This document shows positions 20,867 to 32,748 of a stretch of DNA of 64,000 bases, piece by piece. Each line of letters begins with the position of its first letter. Within the stretch, counting starts at the first letter, position 1. This stretch comes from Dokdonella sp. (GTDB lineage Bacteria > Pseudomonadota > Gammaproteobacteria > Xanthomonadales > Rhodanobacteraceae): NCBI GenBank assembly GCA_024707225.1, contig JANQAE010000002.1:1-64000 (forward strand), in the 5' to 3' direction. Both the position numbers and the translations under genes were made by a program. A model generated the notes under the pieces. It made no database searches, was not told where the DNA came from, and saw nothing but the letters and a program-made list of their open reading frames with translations.

Positions 20867-21655
20867 TCATCCCCCTGGCACCACCAGCAGCAGGATCGCG
20901 CCGAACACGATCCGGTAGATCGCGAACGGCCGATAGCTGTGACTGCCGATGTAGCCGATCAGCCATTTGACGGCGATGAAGCCGGTGATCGTCGCGCTGA
21001 CGAACGCGATGCCGAGCAGGCCCCAGTCCTCCTGACCCGGGCCCTCGGCGAGTTTCTTGAGGATCTGGTAGCCGCTGGCCGCGTACATCGTCGGGATGCC
21101 GACCAGGAACGCGAACTCGGTCGCCGCCGGCCGGCTGTTGGTGCCGGCCAGCATCGCCGTGAAGATCGTCGCGGCCGAGCGCGAGGTGCCCGGAAAGATC
21201 GCCGCGACGATCTGCGCGAGGCCGACCAGGATCGCCACCTTCCAGGTGATCGTCGTACTCGGCGGCCGCGTCGCGGTCACGCGTTCGGCGGCCAGGATCC
21301 AGAAGCCGCCGAGAATCAGCGCGATCGCGATCGGCATGACGCGGTCGGGCAGGGTGAACCCCAGCCGCGTCACGACGAAGCCGAGCACGGCAGTGATCGC
21401 GAACGCCGCCGCGAGCTTGGCGAGGTAGTCGCGATGGGCCGGCTCGCGCCAGCCGGTCGCCAGCTGCCACAGCCGCCGCCGGTAGATCAGCGTGACGGCC
21501 AGGATCGCCCCGGCCTGGATCACGATGTTGAACGTGTCCGACCGCGCGCCCAGCCAGTGCTGCGCGATCAGCAGATGGCCGGTGCTCGAGATCGGCAGGA
21601 ATTCGGTGATGCCTTCGACGATACCGAGCACGATGGCATCGAGCAGATCGGACAT
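20867..21655 (-). CDS. uppP: Undecaprenyl-diphosphatase (BacA family)
   Basis: This 262-residue multi-span membrane enzyme removes a phosphate from undecaprenyl pyrophosphate, regenerating the lipid carrier used for peptidoglycan and O-antigen synthesis; overexpression gives bacitracin resistance. The family signatures are present: the N-terminal 'GIVEGITEFLPISSTGHLL' and the second 'IFPGTSRSAATI' motif with the catalytic Glu and Arg. Around eight hydrophobic segments are visible. The start is ATG 21655 (MSDLLDAIVLG); longer in-frame extensions would read into the glnA control region. It is divergent from glnA. Confidence 0.97.
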   Translation of the reverse strand: MSDLLDAIVLGIVEGITEFLPISSTGHLLIAQHWLGARSDTFNIVIQAGAILAVTLIYRRRLWQLATGWREPAHRDYLAKLAAAFAITAVLGFVVTRLGFTLPDRVMPIAIALILGGFWILAAERVTATRPPSTTITWKVAILVGLAQIVAAIFPGTSRSAATIFTAMLAGTNSRPAATEFAFLVGIPTMYAASGYQILKKLAEGPGQEDWGLLGIAFVSATITGFIAVKWLIGYIGSHSYRPFAIYRIVFGAILLLVVPGG

Positions 21656-21746
21656 GGGCGCGCATCGCGGCGGAGGGGTCGGCAAGCATAGGCGAGAACC
21701 CCGCCCGGCCATACATCGATGCGATAATCGGCCGCCCTCGCAGCCT

Positions 21747-21763
21747 TGCACGATGCAGGTGCG
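21747..21763 (+). promoter_or_regulatory. NtrC-type enhancer site 1 upstream of glnA
   Basis: The 17-base element TGCACG-ATGCA-GGTGCG matches the NtrC dyad TGCACC-N5-GGTGCA except at two positions. Its centre lies 32 bases from the centre of a second site, about three helix turns, so dimers would sit on the same face of the DNA. It is about 130 bases upstream of the predicted sigma-54 transcription start. Confidence 0.75.
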
Positions 21764-21778
21764 CAAGCAGGCGTGATT

Positions 21779-21795
21779 TGCACCATTGAGGTGCG
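21779..21795 (+). promoter_or_regulatory. NtrC-type enhancer site 2 upstream of glnA
   Basis: TGCACC-ATTGA-GGTGCG matches the NtrC dyad at all but the final base. It is centred about 98 bases upstream of the predicted start, close to the placing of the paired enhancer sites of enteric glnAp2. Confidence 0.8.
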
Positions 21796-21857
21796 TGTCT
21801 CTCGTGTTCTTAACGCGAAGCTCGCACAAGCCCCTGATCGACCGGCTCCTCGCCCCC

Positions 21858-21874
21858 TTGGCATGCATCCTGCT
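21858..21874 (+). promoter_or_regulatory. Sigma-54 (RpoN) promoter of glnA
   Basis: TTGGCATGCATCCTGCT has the invariant GG (21860-21861) and GC (21872-21873) dinucleotides exactly ten bases apart, as required for the -24/-12 elements. Transcription would start near 21885, leaving a leader of about 25 bases before the glnA ATG with GAGG in it. Confidence 0.8.
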
Positions 21875-21909
21875 GCGGGGCAGCAACCGATTACCCACCG
21901 AGGTTTTAC

Positions 21910-23319
21910 ATGTCCGCCCAGAACGTGCTCAAGCTGATCAAGGACAACGACGTCGAGTTCGTCGACCTGCGCTTCGCCGACATGCTCGGCAAGCAGCACC
22001 ACGTGACCTTTCCCGCGCACTCGATCGACGAATCGCTGTTCGAGGAAGGCCGCATGTTCGACGGCTCCTCGATCGCCGGCTGGAAGGGCATCAACGAGTC
22101 GGACATGGTGCTGATGCCCGACGCATCGACCGCCATACTCGACCCGTTCGCCGGCGACCCGACCCTGATCCTGACCTGCGACATCCTCGAGCCGAGCACG
22201 ATGCAGGCCTACTCGCGCGATCCGCGCTCGCTGGCCAAGCGCGCCGAGGCGTACCTGAAGTCGACCGGCATCGCCGACACCGCGTTCTTCGGCCCGGAGC
22301 CGGAGTTCTTCATCTTCGACTCGGTGCGCTGGCAGAACGACATGGGCAAGACCTTCTTCGAGGTCAACTCCGAAGAGGCCGCCTGGTCGTCCAAGGACAA
22401 GTTCGACGGCGCCAACTCCGGCTACCGTCCGGGCGTCAAGGGCGGCTACTTCCCGGTGCCGCCGGTCGATTCGCTGCACGACCTGCGCAGCGAGATGTGC
22501 AAGGTGCTCGGCCAGATCGGCCAGACCGTCGAGGTGCACCACCACGAGGTCGCCACCGCCGGCCAGTGCGAGATCGGCGTCAAGTTCAATACGCTGGTCA
22601 GCAAGGCCGACGAGCTGCTCGCGCTGAAGTACGTCGTCAAGAACGTCGCGCATCGCAACGGCAAGACCGCGACCTTCATGCCCAAGCCGATCGTCGGCGA
22701 CAACGGCTCGGGCATGCACGTGCACCAGTCGCTGGCCAAGGGCGGCACCAACCTGTTCGCCGGCGACGGCTACGGCGGCCTGTCGCAGCTGGCGCTGTGG
22801 TACATCGGCGGCATCTTCAAGCATGCGCGCGCGATCAACGCGTTCGCCAACAGCTCGACCAACAGCTACAAGCGGCTGGTGCCGGGCTTCGAGGCGCCGG
22901 TCATGCTGGCCTACTCGGCGCGCAACCGCTCGGCGAGCTGCCGCATTCCGTTCGTGCACAGCCCGAAGGCGCGCCGCATCGAGGTGCGCTTCCCCGATCC
23001 GGTCAACACCGGCTACCTGACGTTCACTGCGCTGCTGATGGCCGGCCTGGACGGCATCCTCAACAAGATCGATCCGGGCGCGCCGTCCGACAAGGACCTC
23101 TACGATCTGCCGCCGGAAGAGGAGAAGAACATCCCGCAGGTCTGCTCGAGCCTCGACCAGGCGCTCGAGGCGCTCGACAAGGACCGCGCGTTCCTGAAGG
23201 CCGGCGGCGTGTTCTCCGACGACTTCATCGACGGCTACATCGAGCTCAAGATGCAGGAGGTCACCAAGTTCCGCGCCTCCACGCATCCGCTCGAGTACCA
23301 GCTGTACTACGCGATCTGA
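21910..23319 (+). CDS. glnA: Glutamine synthetase type I
   Basis: This 469-residue cytoplasmic enzyme forms dodecamers and joins ammonia to glutamate with ATP. Family motifs are clear: '[10 protein letters not shown]' in the N-terminal domain, the ATP and metal region '[11 protein letters not shown]' and '[12 protein letters not shown]'. The adenylylation site is present as Y398 in '[13 protein letters not shown]', so the enzyme should be controlled by GlnE, whose gene is at 46635-49517. The leader has 'CCGAGG' seven bases before the ATG. Two NtrC-type sites and a sigma-54 promoter lie upstream and a strong terminator follows, so it appears to be a single-gene unit induced under nitrogen limitation. 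Confidence 0.99.
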   Translation: MSAQNVLKLIKDNDVEFVDLRFADMLGKQHHVTFPAHSIDESLFEEGRMFDGSSIAGWKGINESDMVLMPDASTAILDPFAGDPTLILTCDILEPSTMQAYSRDPRSLAKRAEAYLKSTGIADTAFFGPEPEFFIFDSVRWQNDMGKTFFEVNSEEAAWSSKDKFDGANSGYRPGVKGGYFPVPPVDSLHDLRSEMCKVLGQIGQTVEVHHHEVATAGQCEIGVKFNTLVSKADELLALKYVVKNVAHRNGKTATFMPKPIVGDNGSGMHVHQSLAKGGTNLFAGDGYGGLSQLALWYIGGIFKHARAINAFANSSTNSYKRLVPGFEAPVMLAYSARNRSASCRIPFVHSPKARRIEVRFPDPVNTGYLTFTALLMAGLDGILNKIDPGAPSDKDLYDLPPEEEKNIPQVCSSLDQALEALDKDRAFLKAGGVFSDDFIDGYIELKMQEVTKFRASTHPLEYQLYYAI

Positions 23320-23343
23320 TCGCGTTCGGCCATGCGAGACCGG

Positions 23344-23375
23344 AACGGCCGCCTTCGGGCGGCCGTTTTCGTTTG
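23344..23375 (+). terminator. Intrinsic terminator of glnA
   Basis: A perfect ten-base-pair stem (AACGGCCGCC / GGCGGCCGTT) with a TTCG loop is followed by TTTTCGTTT. It begins 24 bases after the glnA stop codon. Confidence 0.9.
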
Positions 23376-23590
23376 GGTATAGGGCATGTGCGCGTGCATC
23401 GACTCGATGCGCGTGCGGAGACCATCACCACCGGGGGAGCACGTCCTGGCAGCGCTCGGCGGTGATCGTGCCGACAAGCGCGTCAGACGCTTGGCTCGTG
23501 CACATCCGGACGCACACACGCCGAGCGCGACCCTGGCGTCATCGCCACCGGCAGCAGCGCGAAGCCTCCTCGCCGGAAGTGCACGCGGCC

Positions 23591-25093
23591 TCAGTGGATG
23601 TCGAGCCGCCGGTACTGAATCGCCTCGGACAGGTGCGCAGCCTCGATGTTCGGATGCCCGGCCAGATCGGCGATCGTGCGCGCCAGACGCAGCACGCGAT
23701 GGTAGGCACGCGCCGACAGACCCAGGCGTTCGACCGCGCGATCGAACAACGCACGTTCCGACGAGCCCAGCGCGCAGTCACGCTCGGCTTCGCGGTTGTC
23801 GAGCCAGGCGTTCGGCTTGCCGGCGCGGTCGATCTGGCGCTGCCGCGCGAGGCAGACGCGTGCGCGTACCGTCGCGCTGGATTCGCCGGCCTGCGCGGCA
23901 TGCAGCTCGGCCAGCGGCACGCGTGGCATCTCGAGCTTGAGGTCGATGCGATCGAGCAGCGGACCGGAGATCTTCGCGCGGTAGCGCGCGATCTGCTCGG
24001 GCGTGCAGCGGCAGCGGCCCGACGGATCGCCGGCGTAGCCGCAGGGGCACGGATTCATCGCCGCGACGAACTGGAACCGGGCCGGGAACTCGGCCTGGCG
24101 CGCGGCGCGCGAGATCACGACGCGGCCCGACTCGATCGGCTCGCGCAGCACCTCCAGCACGTGACGATCGAACTCCGGCAGCTCGTCGAGAAACAGCACG
24201 CCGTGATGCGCCAGCGAGACCTCGCCCGGACGCGGGATCGAGCCGCCGCCGACCAGGGCCACGGCCGAGGCGGTGTGGTGCGGGCTGCGGAAGCCGCGCC
24301 GCTTCCACTGGCCGGCGTCCGATCCGATGCCGGCGACCGAGCGCACGGCGGCCAGTTCGAGCGCCTCGTCCTCCTCGAGCGGCGGCAGGATGCCGGGCAG
24401 GCGGCTCGCCAGCAGCGTCTTGCCGGTGCCCGGCGGGCCGATCAGCAGCAGGTTGTGCATGCCGGCGGCGGCCAGTTCGAGCGCGCGCCGCGCCTGCGGC
24501 TGGCCGCGCACGTCGGACAGATCGGGGCCGGTGGGTTCGGCATCGGCGCATGCTTCGCGCGCTTGGGCCTTGGGCAGCTCGGCCTGGCCGGCCAGATGCG
24601 CGCAGACCGCGAGCAGGCTGTCAGCAGTGCGCACGTCGGCATCGCGGACCAGGGCGGCTTCGGCGGCATTGCCGCTCGGCACGACGACACGGCGGCCGCT
24701 GCGCGTCGCGCGCACGATCGCCGGCAAGGCGCCGCGCACCGGCCGCAGTTCGCCCGACAGCGCAAGCTCGCCGATGAACTCGTGGTCGGCCAGCGCGGCC
24801 GCCGGCAGGCAGCCGTTGGCGGCGAGGATGCCGAGCGCGATCGGCAGGTCGAAGCGCCCGCCGTCCTTGGGCAGATCGGCCGGCGCCAGATTGACCGTGA
24901 TGCGCCGAGCCGGGTAGTCGAACCGCGCGGTCAGGATCGCCGCGCGCACGCGGTCGCGCGCTTCCTTCACGGCCGTTTCGGGCAGGCCGACGATCGAGGT
25001 GCCCGGCAGGCCGCCGGACAGATGGACTTCGCAGGTGACCAGCGGCGCGGCGACGCCATCCTGGGCACGGCTGTAGACGCGGGCGAGACTCAT
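23591..25093 (-). CDS. comM: YifB/ComM family Mg-chelatase-like AAA+ ATPase
   Basis: The 500-residue protein is of the YifB/ComM family; ComM is a helicase that extends branch migration during natural transformation. It has an N-terminal Lon-protease-like fold region ('LPGTSIVGLPETAVKEARDRVRAA'), then the ATPase with Walker A 'GPPGTGKT', Walker B 'LFLDELPEF' and the zinc-like 'NPCPCGYAGDPSGRCRCT' stretch. The C-terminal Mg-chelatase domain follows. ATG 25093 (MSLARVYSRAQ) is the usual family start; an ATG three codons upstream is possible. The neighbouring pilU, in the same window, also fits a cell with type IV pili and possibly DNA uptake. Confidence 0.94.
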   Translation of the reverse strand: MSLARVYSRAQDGVAAPLVTCEVHLSGGLPGTSIVGLPETAVKEARDRVRAAILTARFDYPARRITVNLAPADLPKDGGRFDLPIALGILAANGCLPAAALADHEFIGELALSGELRPVRGALPAIVRATRSGRRVVVPSGNAAEAALVRDADVRTADSLLAVCAHLAGQAELPKAQAREACADAEPTGPDLSDVRGQPQARRALELAAAGMHNLLLIGPPGTGKTLLASRLPGILPPLEEDEALELAAVRSVAGIGSDAGQWKRRGFRSPHHTASAVALVGGGSIPRPGEVSLAHHGVLFLDELPEFDRHVLEVLREPIESGRVVISRAARQAEFPARFQFVAAMNPCPCGYAGDPSGRCRCTPEQIARYRAKISGPLLDRIDLKLEMPRVPLAELHAAQAGESSATVRARVCLARQRQIDRAGKPNAWLDNREAERDCALGSSERALFDRAVERLGLSARAYHRVLRLARTIADLAGHPNIEAAHLSEAIQYRRLDIH

Positions 25094-25106
25094 CGGCTGC
25101 ATCCTG

Positions 25107-25158
25107 CAAAAAAAGCCCGCCATCCCGACTGGGGTGAGCGTTGCGGGACGACGGGCTT
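25107..25158 (-). terminator. Intrinsic terminator of ubiK on the minus strand
   Basis: Read on the minus strand, AAGCCCGTCGTCCCGC pairs with GGGATGGCGGGCTT and is followed by a run of seven T (25107-25113). It sits between the stop of the ubiK-like gene and the comM start, so comM probably has its own promoter or is read through. Confidence 0.65.
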
Positions 25159-25278
25159 CCCGGGAATCGTGCCCGTCCGCGGACCGGCCGTGCCGGTGAG
25201 CCGGGCGCTCGACCAGCCTGCGGCGTACGCGCCGAGGCGGGTCGATTCAAGTCCTTTTCAGCGGCGCTGAGGCCGCGG

Positions 25279-25548
25279 TCAGTGCCGGGCGGTCTGTCCG
25301 GGCGCCAGCAGCGCCGCCTCGAGCGTCGCGACCTGGCGCTCGAGCGCCTCGAGCTTCTCGCGCGTGCGCAGCAGCACGCAGCGCTGGACGTCGAACTCCT
25401 CGCGTGTGACCAGATCGAGCTGGCGCAGGCCGCCGGCCAGCACGGCGCGGAAGTTGGACGTGAGATCTTCGCGGGCTTCGCGCAGGCCCGGCGGAACCAG
25501 GTCGGCCAGGCGCGAGGCGAGCTCGTCGATGGAGCGGATGACAGTCAT
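25279..25548 (-). CDS. ubiK: UbiK-like accessory factor (BMFP domain protein)
   Basis: The 89-residue protein has the UbiK/YqiC architecture: an N-terminal amphipathic stretch ('IDELASRLADLVPPGLREAREDLTSNFRAVL') and a C-terminal coiled coil ('REEFDVQRCVLLRTREKLEALERQVATLE'). UbiK trimers bind UbiJ and help aerobic ubiquinone synthesis. The motif 'VTREEFDVQRxVLxRTREKLExLExxVxxLE' is nearly invariant in the family. The start is ATG 25548; an upstream in-frame ATG lacks a ribosome site. It is divergent from the P-II gene, about 390 bases away. Confidence 0.9.
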   Translation of the reverse strand: MTVIRSIDELASRLADLVPPGLREAREDLTSNFRAVLAGGLRQLDLVTREEFDVQRCVLLRTREKLEALERQVATLEAALLAPGQTARH

Positions 25549-26277
<729 letters not shown>

Positions 26278-26322
26278 CGCGGGCCGCGCCGCGCTGAGCA
26301 TCCGGCGCTCGGGAACGCTGCA

Positions 26323-27327
26323 ATGATCTACCGCCGCCTCGGCGATTCGGGCCTGCAGCTGTCGGCGCTGTCGCTGGGGACCTGGCTGACGTTCGGCGAG
26401 CAGGTCGACCGGCGCGCCGCACGCGAGCTGGTCGCGACCGCGCTCGACCACGGCATCAACTTCTTCGACGGTGCCGAGAACTACGCACACGGCGAGGCCG
26501 AGCGATTGCTCGGCGACGTGCTGGCCGACCTGCGGCCGCCGCGCGACGCCTGGTGCGTATCGAGCAAGGCGCGCTTCGGCGCCGTGCCCGATCCGGCACC
26601 GACCCAGCAGGGTCTGTCGCGCAAGCATCTGACCGAGGCCTGCCAACAGGCGCTGCGCCGGCTGCGCGTGGACTATCTCGACCTGTTCTTCTGCCATCGC
26701 CCGGACCCGGCCACGCCGCTCGAGGAGACGGTGGCGGCGATGGATGCGCTGATCCGCCAGGGCAAGGTGCTGTACTGGGGCACCAGCGAATGGCCGGCCG
26801 AGGCGATCCGCGAGGCGCACCGGATCGCGCGGCTGCATCACCTGCAGCCGCCGCGGACCGAGCAGCCGCAGTACAACCTGCTGAACCGGCGGCGCTTCGA
26901 GACCGAGTACGCACCGCTGCGCCGCGAGCTCGGCCTCGGCACCACGATCTGGTCGCCGCTGGCCTCGGGACTGCTGACCGGCAAATACGCAGCCGGCGCG
27001 ATACCGGCCGACTCGAGGGCCGGCGAGCCCGCCAATGCCTGGCTGGCCGAGCGCGCGGCCGATCCGCAGCGCCGTGCGCAGATCGTCGCACTGACCGCGA
27101 TCGCCGACGCACTCGGCGTCAGTCTCGCGCAGCTGGCGATTGCCTGGTGCCTGAGCCACCCGGCGGTCTCGACGGTGATCCTCGGCGCGCGCCGCCGCGA
27201 GCAGCTCGAGCAGAACCTGGGCGCGATCGCGCTGCTGCCGCTGCTCGACCGCGACGTGCTCGGCCGGATCCGCCGCGCGGTCCAGGTGCCGCTGCTGACC
27301 CGCCTGCGCAAGCGCCTGGCGCGCTGA
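26323..27327 (+). CDS. Aldo/keto reductase (YghZ / Kv-beta-like)
   Basis: The 334-residue NADPH-dependent oxidoreductase has the (beta/alpha)8 fold. The catalytic tetrad is visible: Asp and Tyr in 'FFDGAENYAHGEAE', Lys in 'VSSKARFG' and His in 'LFFCHRPDP'. 'GTSEWPAEAIREAH' and 'IWSPLASGLLTGKY' place it in the YghZ/Kv-beta channel subunit group, which reduces aldehydes such as methylglyoxal. The substrate cannot be told from sequence. It follows the P-II gene closely on the same strand and ends before a bidirectional hairpin. Confidence 0.92.
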   Translation: MIYRRLGDSGLQLSALSLGTWLTFGEQVDRRAARELVATALDHGINFFDGAENYAHGEAERLLGDVLADLRPPRDAWCVSSKARFGAVPDPAPTQQGLSRKHLTEACQQALRRLRVDYLDLFFCHRPDPATPLEETVAAMDALIRQGKVLYWGTSEWPAEAIREAHRIARLHHLQPPRTEQPQYNLLNRRRFETEYAPLRRELGLGTTIWSPLASGLLTGKYAAGAIPADSRAGEPANAWLAERAADPQRRAQIVALTAIADALGVSLAQLAIAWCLSHPAVSTVILGARRREQLEQNLGAIALLPLLDRDVLGRIRRAVQVPLLTRLRKRLAR

Positions 27328-27376
27328 CCGTATCGCCGCTCCCGACGCGCGATCGTCCGCGCGCGAATCGATGAGC

Positions 27377-27412
27377 CCAAAACGAAAACGGCCTCTCCCG
27401 AAGGAGAGGCCG
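27377..27412 (-). terminator. Intrinsic terminator of the MHS transporter gene
   Basis: A perfect ten-base-pair stem (CGGCCTCTCC / GGAGAGGCCG) is followed on the minus strand by TTTTCGTTTT. It lies 49 bases beyond the transporter stop codon, between two convergent genes. Confidence 0.88.
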
Positions 27413-27460
27413 CTTCCAACCCGGACAGGCGGACCGGGTGCAGGGCTCGGACGTGGTCTT

Positions 27461-29121
27461 TTAGTTGTTGATGTCCACGTCCTTGGTTTCACGCAGGAAC
27501 AGCGTACCGACGATGAACGTGAACACCGCGATCACGATCGGGTACCAGAGACCCGCGTAGATGTTGCCGGTCAGCAGCACCAGCGCGAACGCGGTCGTCG
27601 GCAGGAAGCCGCCGAACCAGCCGTTGCCGATGTGATACGGCAGCGACATCGAGGTGTAGCGGATGCGCGTCGGGAACAGCTCGACCAGCCAGGCCGCGAT
27701 CGGTCCGTAGACCATCGTCACGTACAGCACCAGGATCACCAGCAGCAACAGCACCATCGGCTTGTTCATCTGGCTGTTGTCGGCCTTGGCCGGATAGCCG
27801 GCGGCGTCGATCGCCGCGGTCACGTCGGCGGCCAGCTTGGTCTGCGCGGCCTTGGCTTCTTCCGGCGAGAGCTGACGCACGTCGACGCCCTGGATCACCG
27901 TACTGCCGATGCGCACGCTCGCGACCGAACCGGCCGGCGCGGCCTCGTTGGTGTAGTTGACGCTGCGGCCGTTCAGCAGGTTCTTGACGATGTCGCAGGA
28001 GCTCGTGAACTTCACGTGGCTCTTGAGCTCACCGGGCACGAACTGGAACGAGCAGTCCTTCGGATCGGCCACGACCACCGCCGGCGAGTTCTTCGCGGCC
28101 GCTTCCAGCGCCGGATTGGCGTAGTGGGTCAGGCCCTTGAAGATCGGGAAGTAGGTGATCGCCGCGAGCAGACAGCCCGCCATGATGATCGGCTTGCGGC
28201 CGATCTTGTCCGACAGCCAGCCGAAGAAGATGAAGCCGCCGGTCGCGATCGCCAGTGCGCGGCGATGAAGAGGTTGGCGGTGATCGCGTCGACCTTCAGC
28301 GTCTGGGTCAGGAAGAACAGCGCGTAGAACTGACCGGCGTACCACACCACGGCCTGGCCGGCGGTGGCGCCGAGCAGCGCGAGCAGCACGATCCTGCCGT
28401 TCTTCCAGTTGCCGAAGCTCTCGGTCAGCGGCGCCTTGGAGTGCTTGCCCTCGGCCTTCATCTGCTGGAACACCGGCGATTCGTTGAGCTTCATCCGGAT
28501 CCAGACCGAGACCAGCAGCAGGATGAACGAGATCAGGAACGGCACGCGCCAGCCCCAGTCCTTGAACGCCTCCTCGCCGAGCAGCGTGCGGCAGCCCAGG
28601 ATCACCAGCAGCGACAGGAACAGGCCGATCGTCGCGGTGGTCTGGATGAAGCTGGTGTACAGACCGCGCTTGCCGTTCGGCGCGTGCTCGGCCACGTAGG
28701 TGGCCGCACCGCCGTACTCGCCGCCGAGCGCCAGGCCCTGCAGACAGCGCAGCACGACCAGCAGGATCGGCGCGGCGATGCCGATCGTCGCGTAGGTGGG
28801 CAGTACGCCGACCAGGAAGGTCGAGATGCCCATGATCACGATCGTGACCAGGAACGTGTACTTGCGGCCGATCATGTCGCCGAGCCGGCCGAACACGATC
28901 GCGCCGAACGGGCGCACCGCGAAACCGGCGGCGAACGTCAGCAGCGCCATGATGAACGCGCTGCCGGACGGCAGGGACGAGAAGAAGTGGACGGCGATGA
29001 TCGCCGCCAGCGAGCCGTACAGATAGAAGTCGTACCACTCGAAGATCGTGCCGAGACTCGAAGCGATGATGACTCGCTTGTGGCCTTCGGTGAGATTGGC
29101 GGTGTGCGGAACGGATGCCAT
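27461..29121 (-). CDS. MHS-family metabolite:H+ symporter (MFS) with a large periplasmic insertion, frameshifted near 28259
   Basis: Restored length is about 553 residues. The N-terminal half reads 'SSLGTIFEWYDFYLYGSLAAI' and 'FGRLGDMIGRKYTF', typical of the MHS group (ProP, KgtP, ShiA), which bring in organic acids with protons. The C-terminal half contains 'FFGWLSDKIGRKPIIMAGC' and 'ELFPTRIRYTSMSLPYHIGNG'. Between predicted TM9 and TM10 is an insertion of about 110 residues holding two Cys, expected to be periplasmic. One missing base in 'GCCGCG|CACTGG' near 28259 restores 'FIAALAIATGG'. It lies 13 bases after the porin gene on the same strand and probably forms an operon with it. The substrate is probably a carboxylate, by context. 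Confidence 0.9.
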
Positions 29122-29134
29122 CGCGTGTGCCCCC

Positions 29135-30499
29135 TTAGAATGAGTACTTCGTGGTGAACTGCAGGCGGGTCAGCCTGCCGTCCGTTCCGTTTTCGAGTTC
29201 GCGCTCGCCGACCATGAGCTCGGCACCGACGTCGACCTTCGGCATCGGCGAATAGAACACGTTGGCGCGCAGGCTCTGCACCATCTCGGTCGCGCCGCCG
29301 CCGGTCAGCGTGACCGGGTTGTCGTACTGGCTGCGCGCGTAGATCAGGTTGAAGCGCGTCTGCGGCGTGAACGCGTGGCGCCAGGCGACGAAGCCGGCCA
29401 GGCCGCCGATCGAATCGAGATTGCCGGCCGCGTCGATCGCGGTATCGCCGGTGATGCCCAGGCCGATGTAGCGGCTGAAGCCGTTGCCGGCGGTCAGCTG
29501 ATAGCGCAGGTCGTCGTGCTTGCCGAGCACCCACTTGCCGCCGACGGTCACCGCGCCGGCGAAGGTACGGTCGTCCGCGGCCGCGGTCGAGCCGGAGGCC
29601 GGCCGATCCACCGCCAGATCGCGGATCAGGCCGCCGACGCCGAACGAGCCCCAGTCGCCCTTCCAGCCGTAGCGCAGCGTGAGATCCGGGAACGCGCCGC
29701 GGTCCGAGGCGAGCGTCGCGCCGCCGCCGTTGGGGATGATCAGCGTCTCGGGATTCTCGAGCGCGACCGAGAAGCCGCCGGTCGTGTAGCGGACCTGTGC
29801 CTGGCGCACGAAGATCACGCCGTCGGTCGGGCCGATGAAGTCGACCGCCTCGGGCAATGCGGCCACGTCCATGAAGTTGGACCAGGTCTGGCCGGCCAGC
29901 CACTTGTTCCAGTACGCGTAGGCGTGACGCAACGTGACGCCGTAGGTGTTGGTCGCGTTCTGGTTGCCGAGCGAATTGCCGAAGAAGTCCATCTCGACGA
30001 ACGCACCGCCCTTGTCGCCGTTCTCGCTGACGGTGTCGACGCCGAGGCCGAAGCGCGAGAACTTCGCATGGGCGTCGTAATCGATGTCCGAGGCCGATCC
30101 GCCGACCGGCGTCTGGCTCGGCACGTACAGCGCACGGCCCACCGCGCCGTCGGCGAGCTGGCCGTCATGCGCCTTGGTGGCCATGAAATCGGCCTTGATG
30201 AAGCCGCCGTAGCGGAACGTGGTGCCGGCCGGCGAGCCGGGCGTGATCGAGACGGCCTGGATCGGCAGCTTGCCGGCCGGCAGCGCCGGAGCGGCGGCCT
30301 GAGCCGGCGCGGCCACCGGTGCGGTGCGCTGGGATTTCAGCTCGGAAAGGACCTCGGCGAGCTGCTGCTCGAGTTGGCTGACGCGCGCCTCGAGCGCCGC
30401 CTCGCGCGCCTCGTCGGCCACGGCCAGTCCCGGCAGGCCCAATACGCAGGCCAGCGCCAACGCGGTTTTGCGCAACGAGATTCCGCTGCGTGCGTGCAT
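29135..30499 (-). CDS. DcaP-like trimeric outer-membrane porin
   Basis: The 454-residue protein has a Sec signal peptide (about 1-28, '[16 protein letters not shown]'), a short coiled coil (about 30-58, '[19 protein letters not shown]'), an Ala/Pro linker and a beta-barrel ending in 'TTKYSF' with the terminal Phe used for outer-membrane assembly. This layout is that of DcaP, a trimeric channel selective for dicarboxylates. Barrel strands show the alternating pattern, for example '[18 protein letters not shown]'. It is divergent from acs and upstream of the MHS symporter gene, so it should supply the outer-membrane step for the same carboxylic acids. Confidence 0.88.
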   Translation of the reverse strand: MHARSGISLRKTALALACVLGLPGLAVADEAREAALEARVSQLEQQLAEVLSELKSQRTAPVAAPAQAAAPALPAGKLPIQAVSITPGSPAGTTFRYGGFIKADFMATKAHDGQLADGAVGRALYVPSQTPVGGSASDIDYDAHAKFSRFGLGVDTVSENGDKGGAFVEMDFFGNSLGNQNATNTYGVTLRHAYAYWNKWLAGQTWSNFMDVAALPEAVDFIGPTDGVIFVRQAQVRYTTGGFSVALENPETLIIPNGGGATLASDRGAFPDLTLRYGWKGDWGSFGVGGLIRDLAVDRPASGSTAAADDRTFAGAVTVGGKWVLGKHDDLRYQLTAGNGFSRYIGLGITGDTAIDAAGNLDSIGGLAGFVAWRHAFTPQTRFNLIYARSQYDNPVTLTGGGATEMVQSLRANVFYSPMPKVDVGAELMVGERELENGTDGRLTRLQFTTKYSF

Positions 30500-30570
30500 G
30501 ACATCCCCTCCCCGACATGTGGTTGTCCGGCCAGCATGCGCAGGTCCGGCGGGACCGGCCTATTCGCCGA

Positions 30571-30588
30571 TGGTCGAATCTGCGACCA
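30571..30588. promoter_or_regulatory. Inverted repeat TGGTCG-N6-CGACCA between the porin and acs genes
   Basis: The perfect six-base arms lie in the 172-base divergent control region, 72 bases from the porin start and 84 bases from the acs start. It is a candidate operator for the response regulator encoded after acs, by position only. Confidence 0.45.
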
Positions 30589-30671
30589 AAGTCGTAGGGC
30601 GAAACCGCGCCGCCGTGCGGCATGGCACCATCGGAGGCTCTTCGCCACCGCCGCATCCCAGGGAGGCCGCC

Positions 30672-32612
<1,941 letters not shown>

Positions 32613-32748
32613 ACGATCGCTCGCCCGCGGATACCGCGCGGAACGCGATTTCCATGCGCAGGCCTCGGTATCGGCCCATGATGCGCGCTACCGTCGACGC
32701 GCTCGTGCCCTCCGCACGGGCGCTCGTCCTTCCGGCCACGGCCCGACC

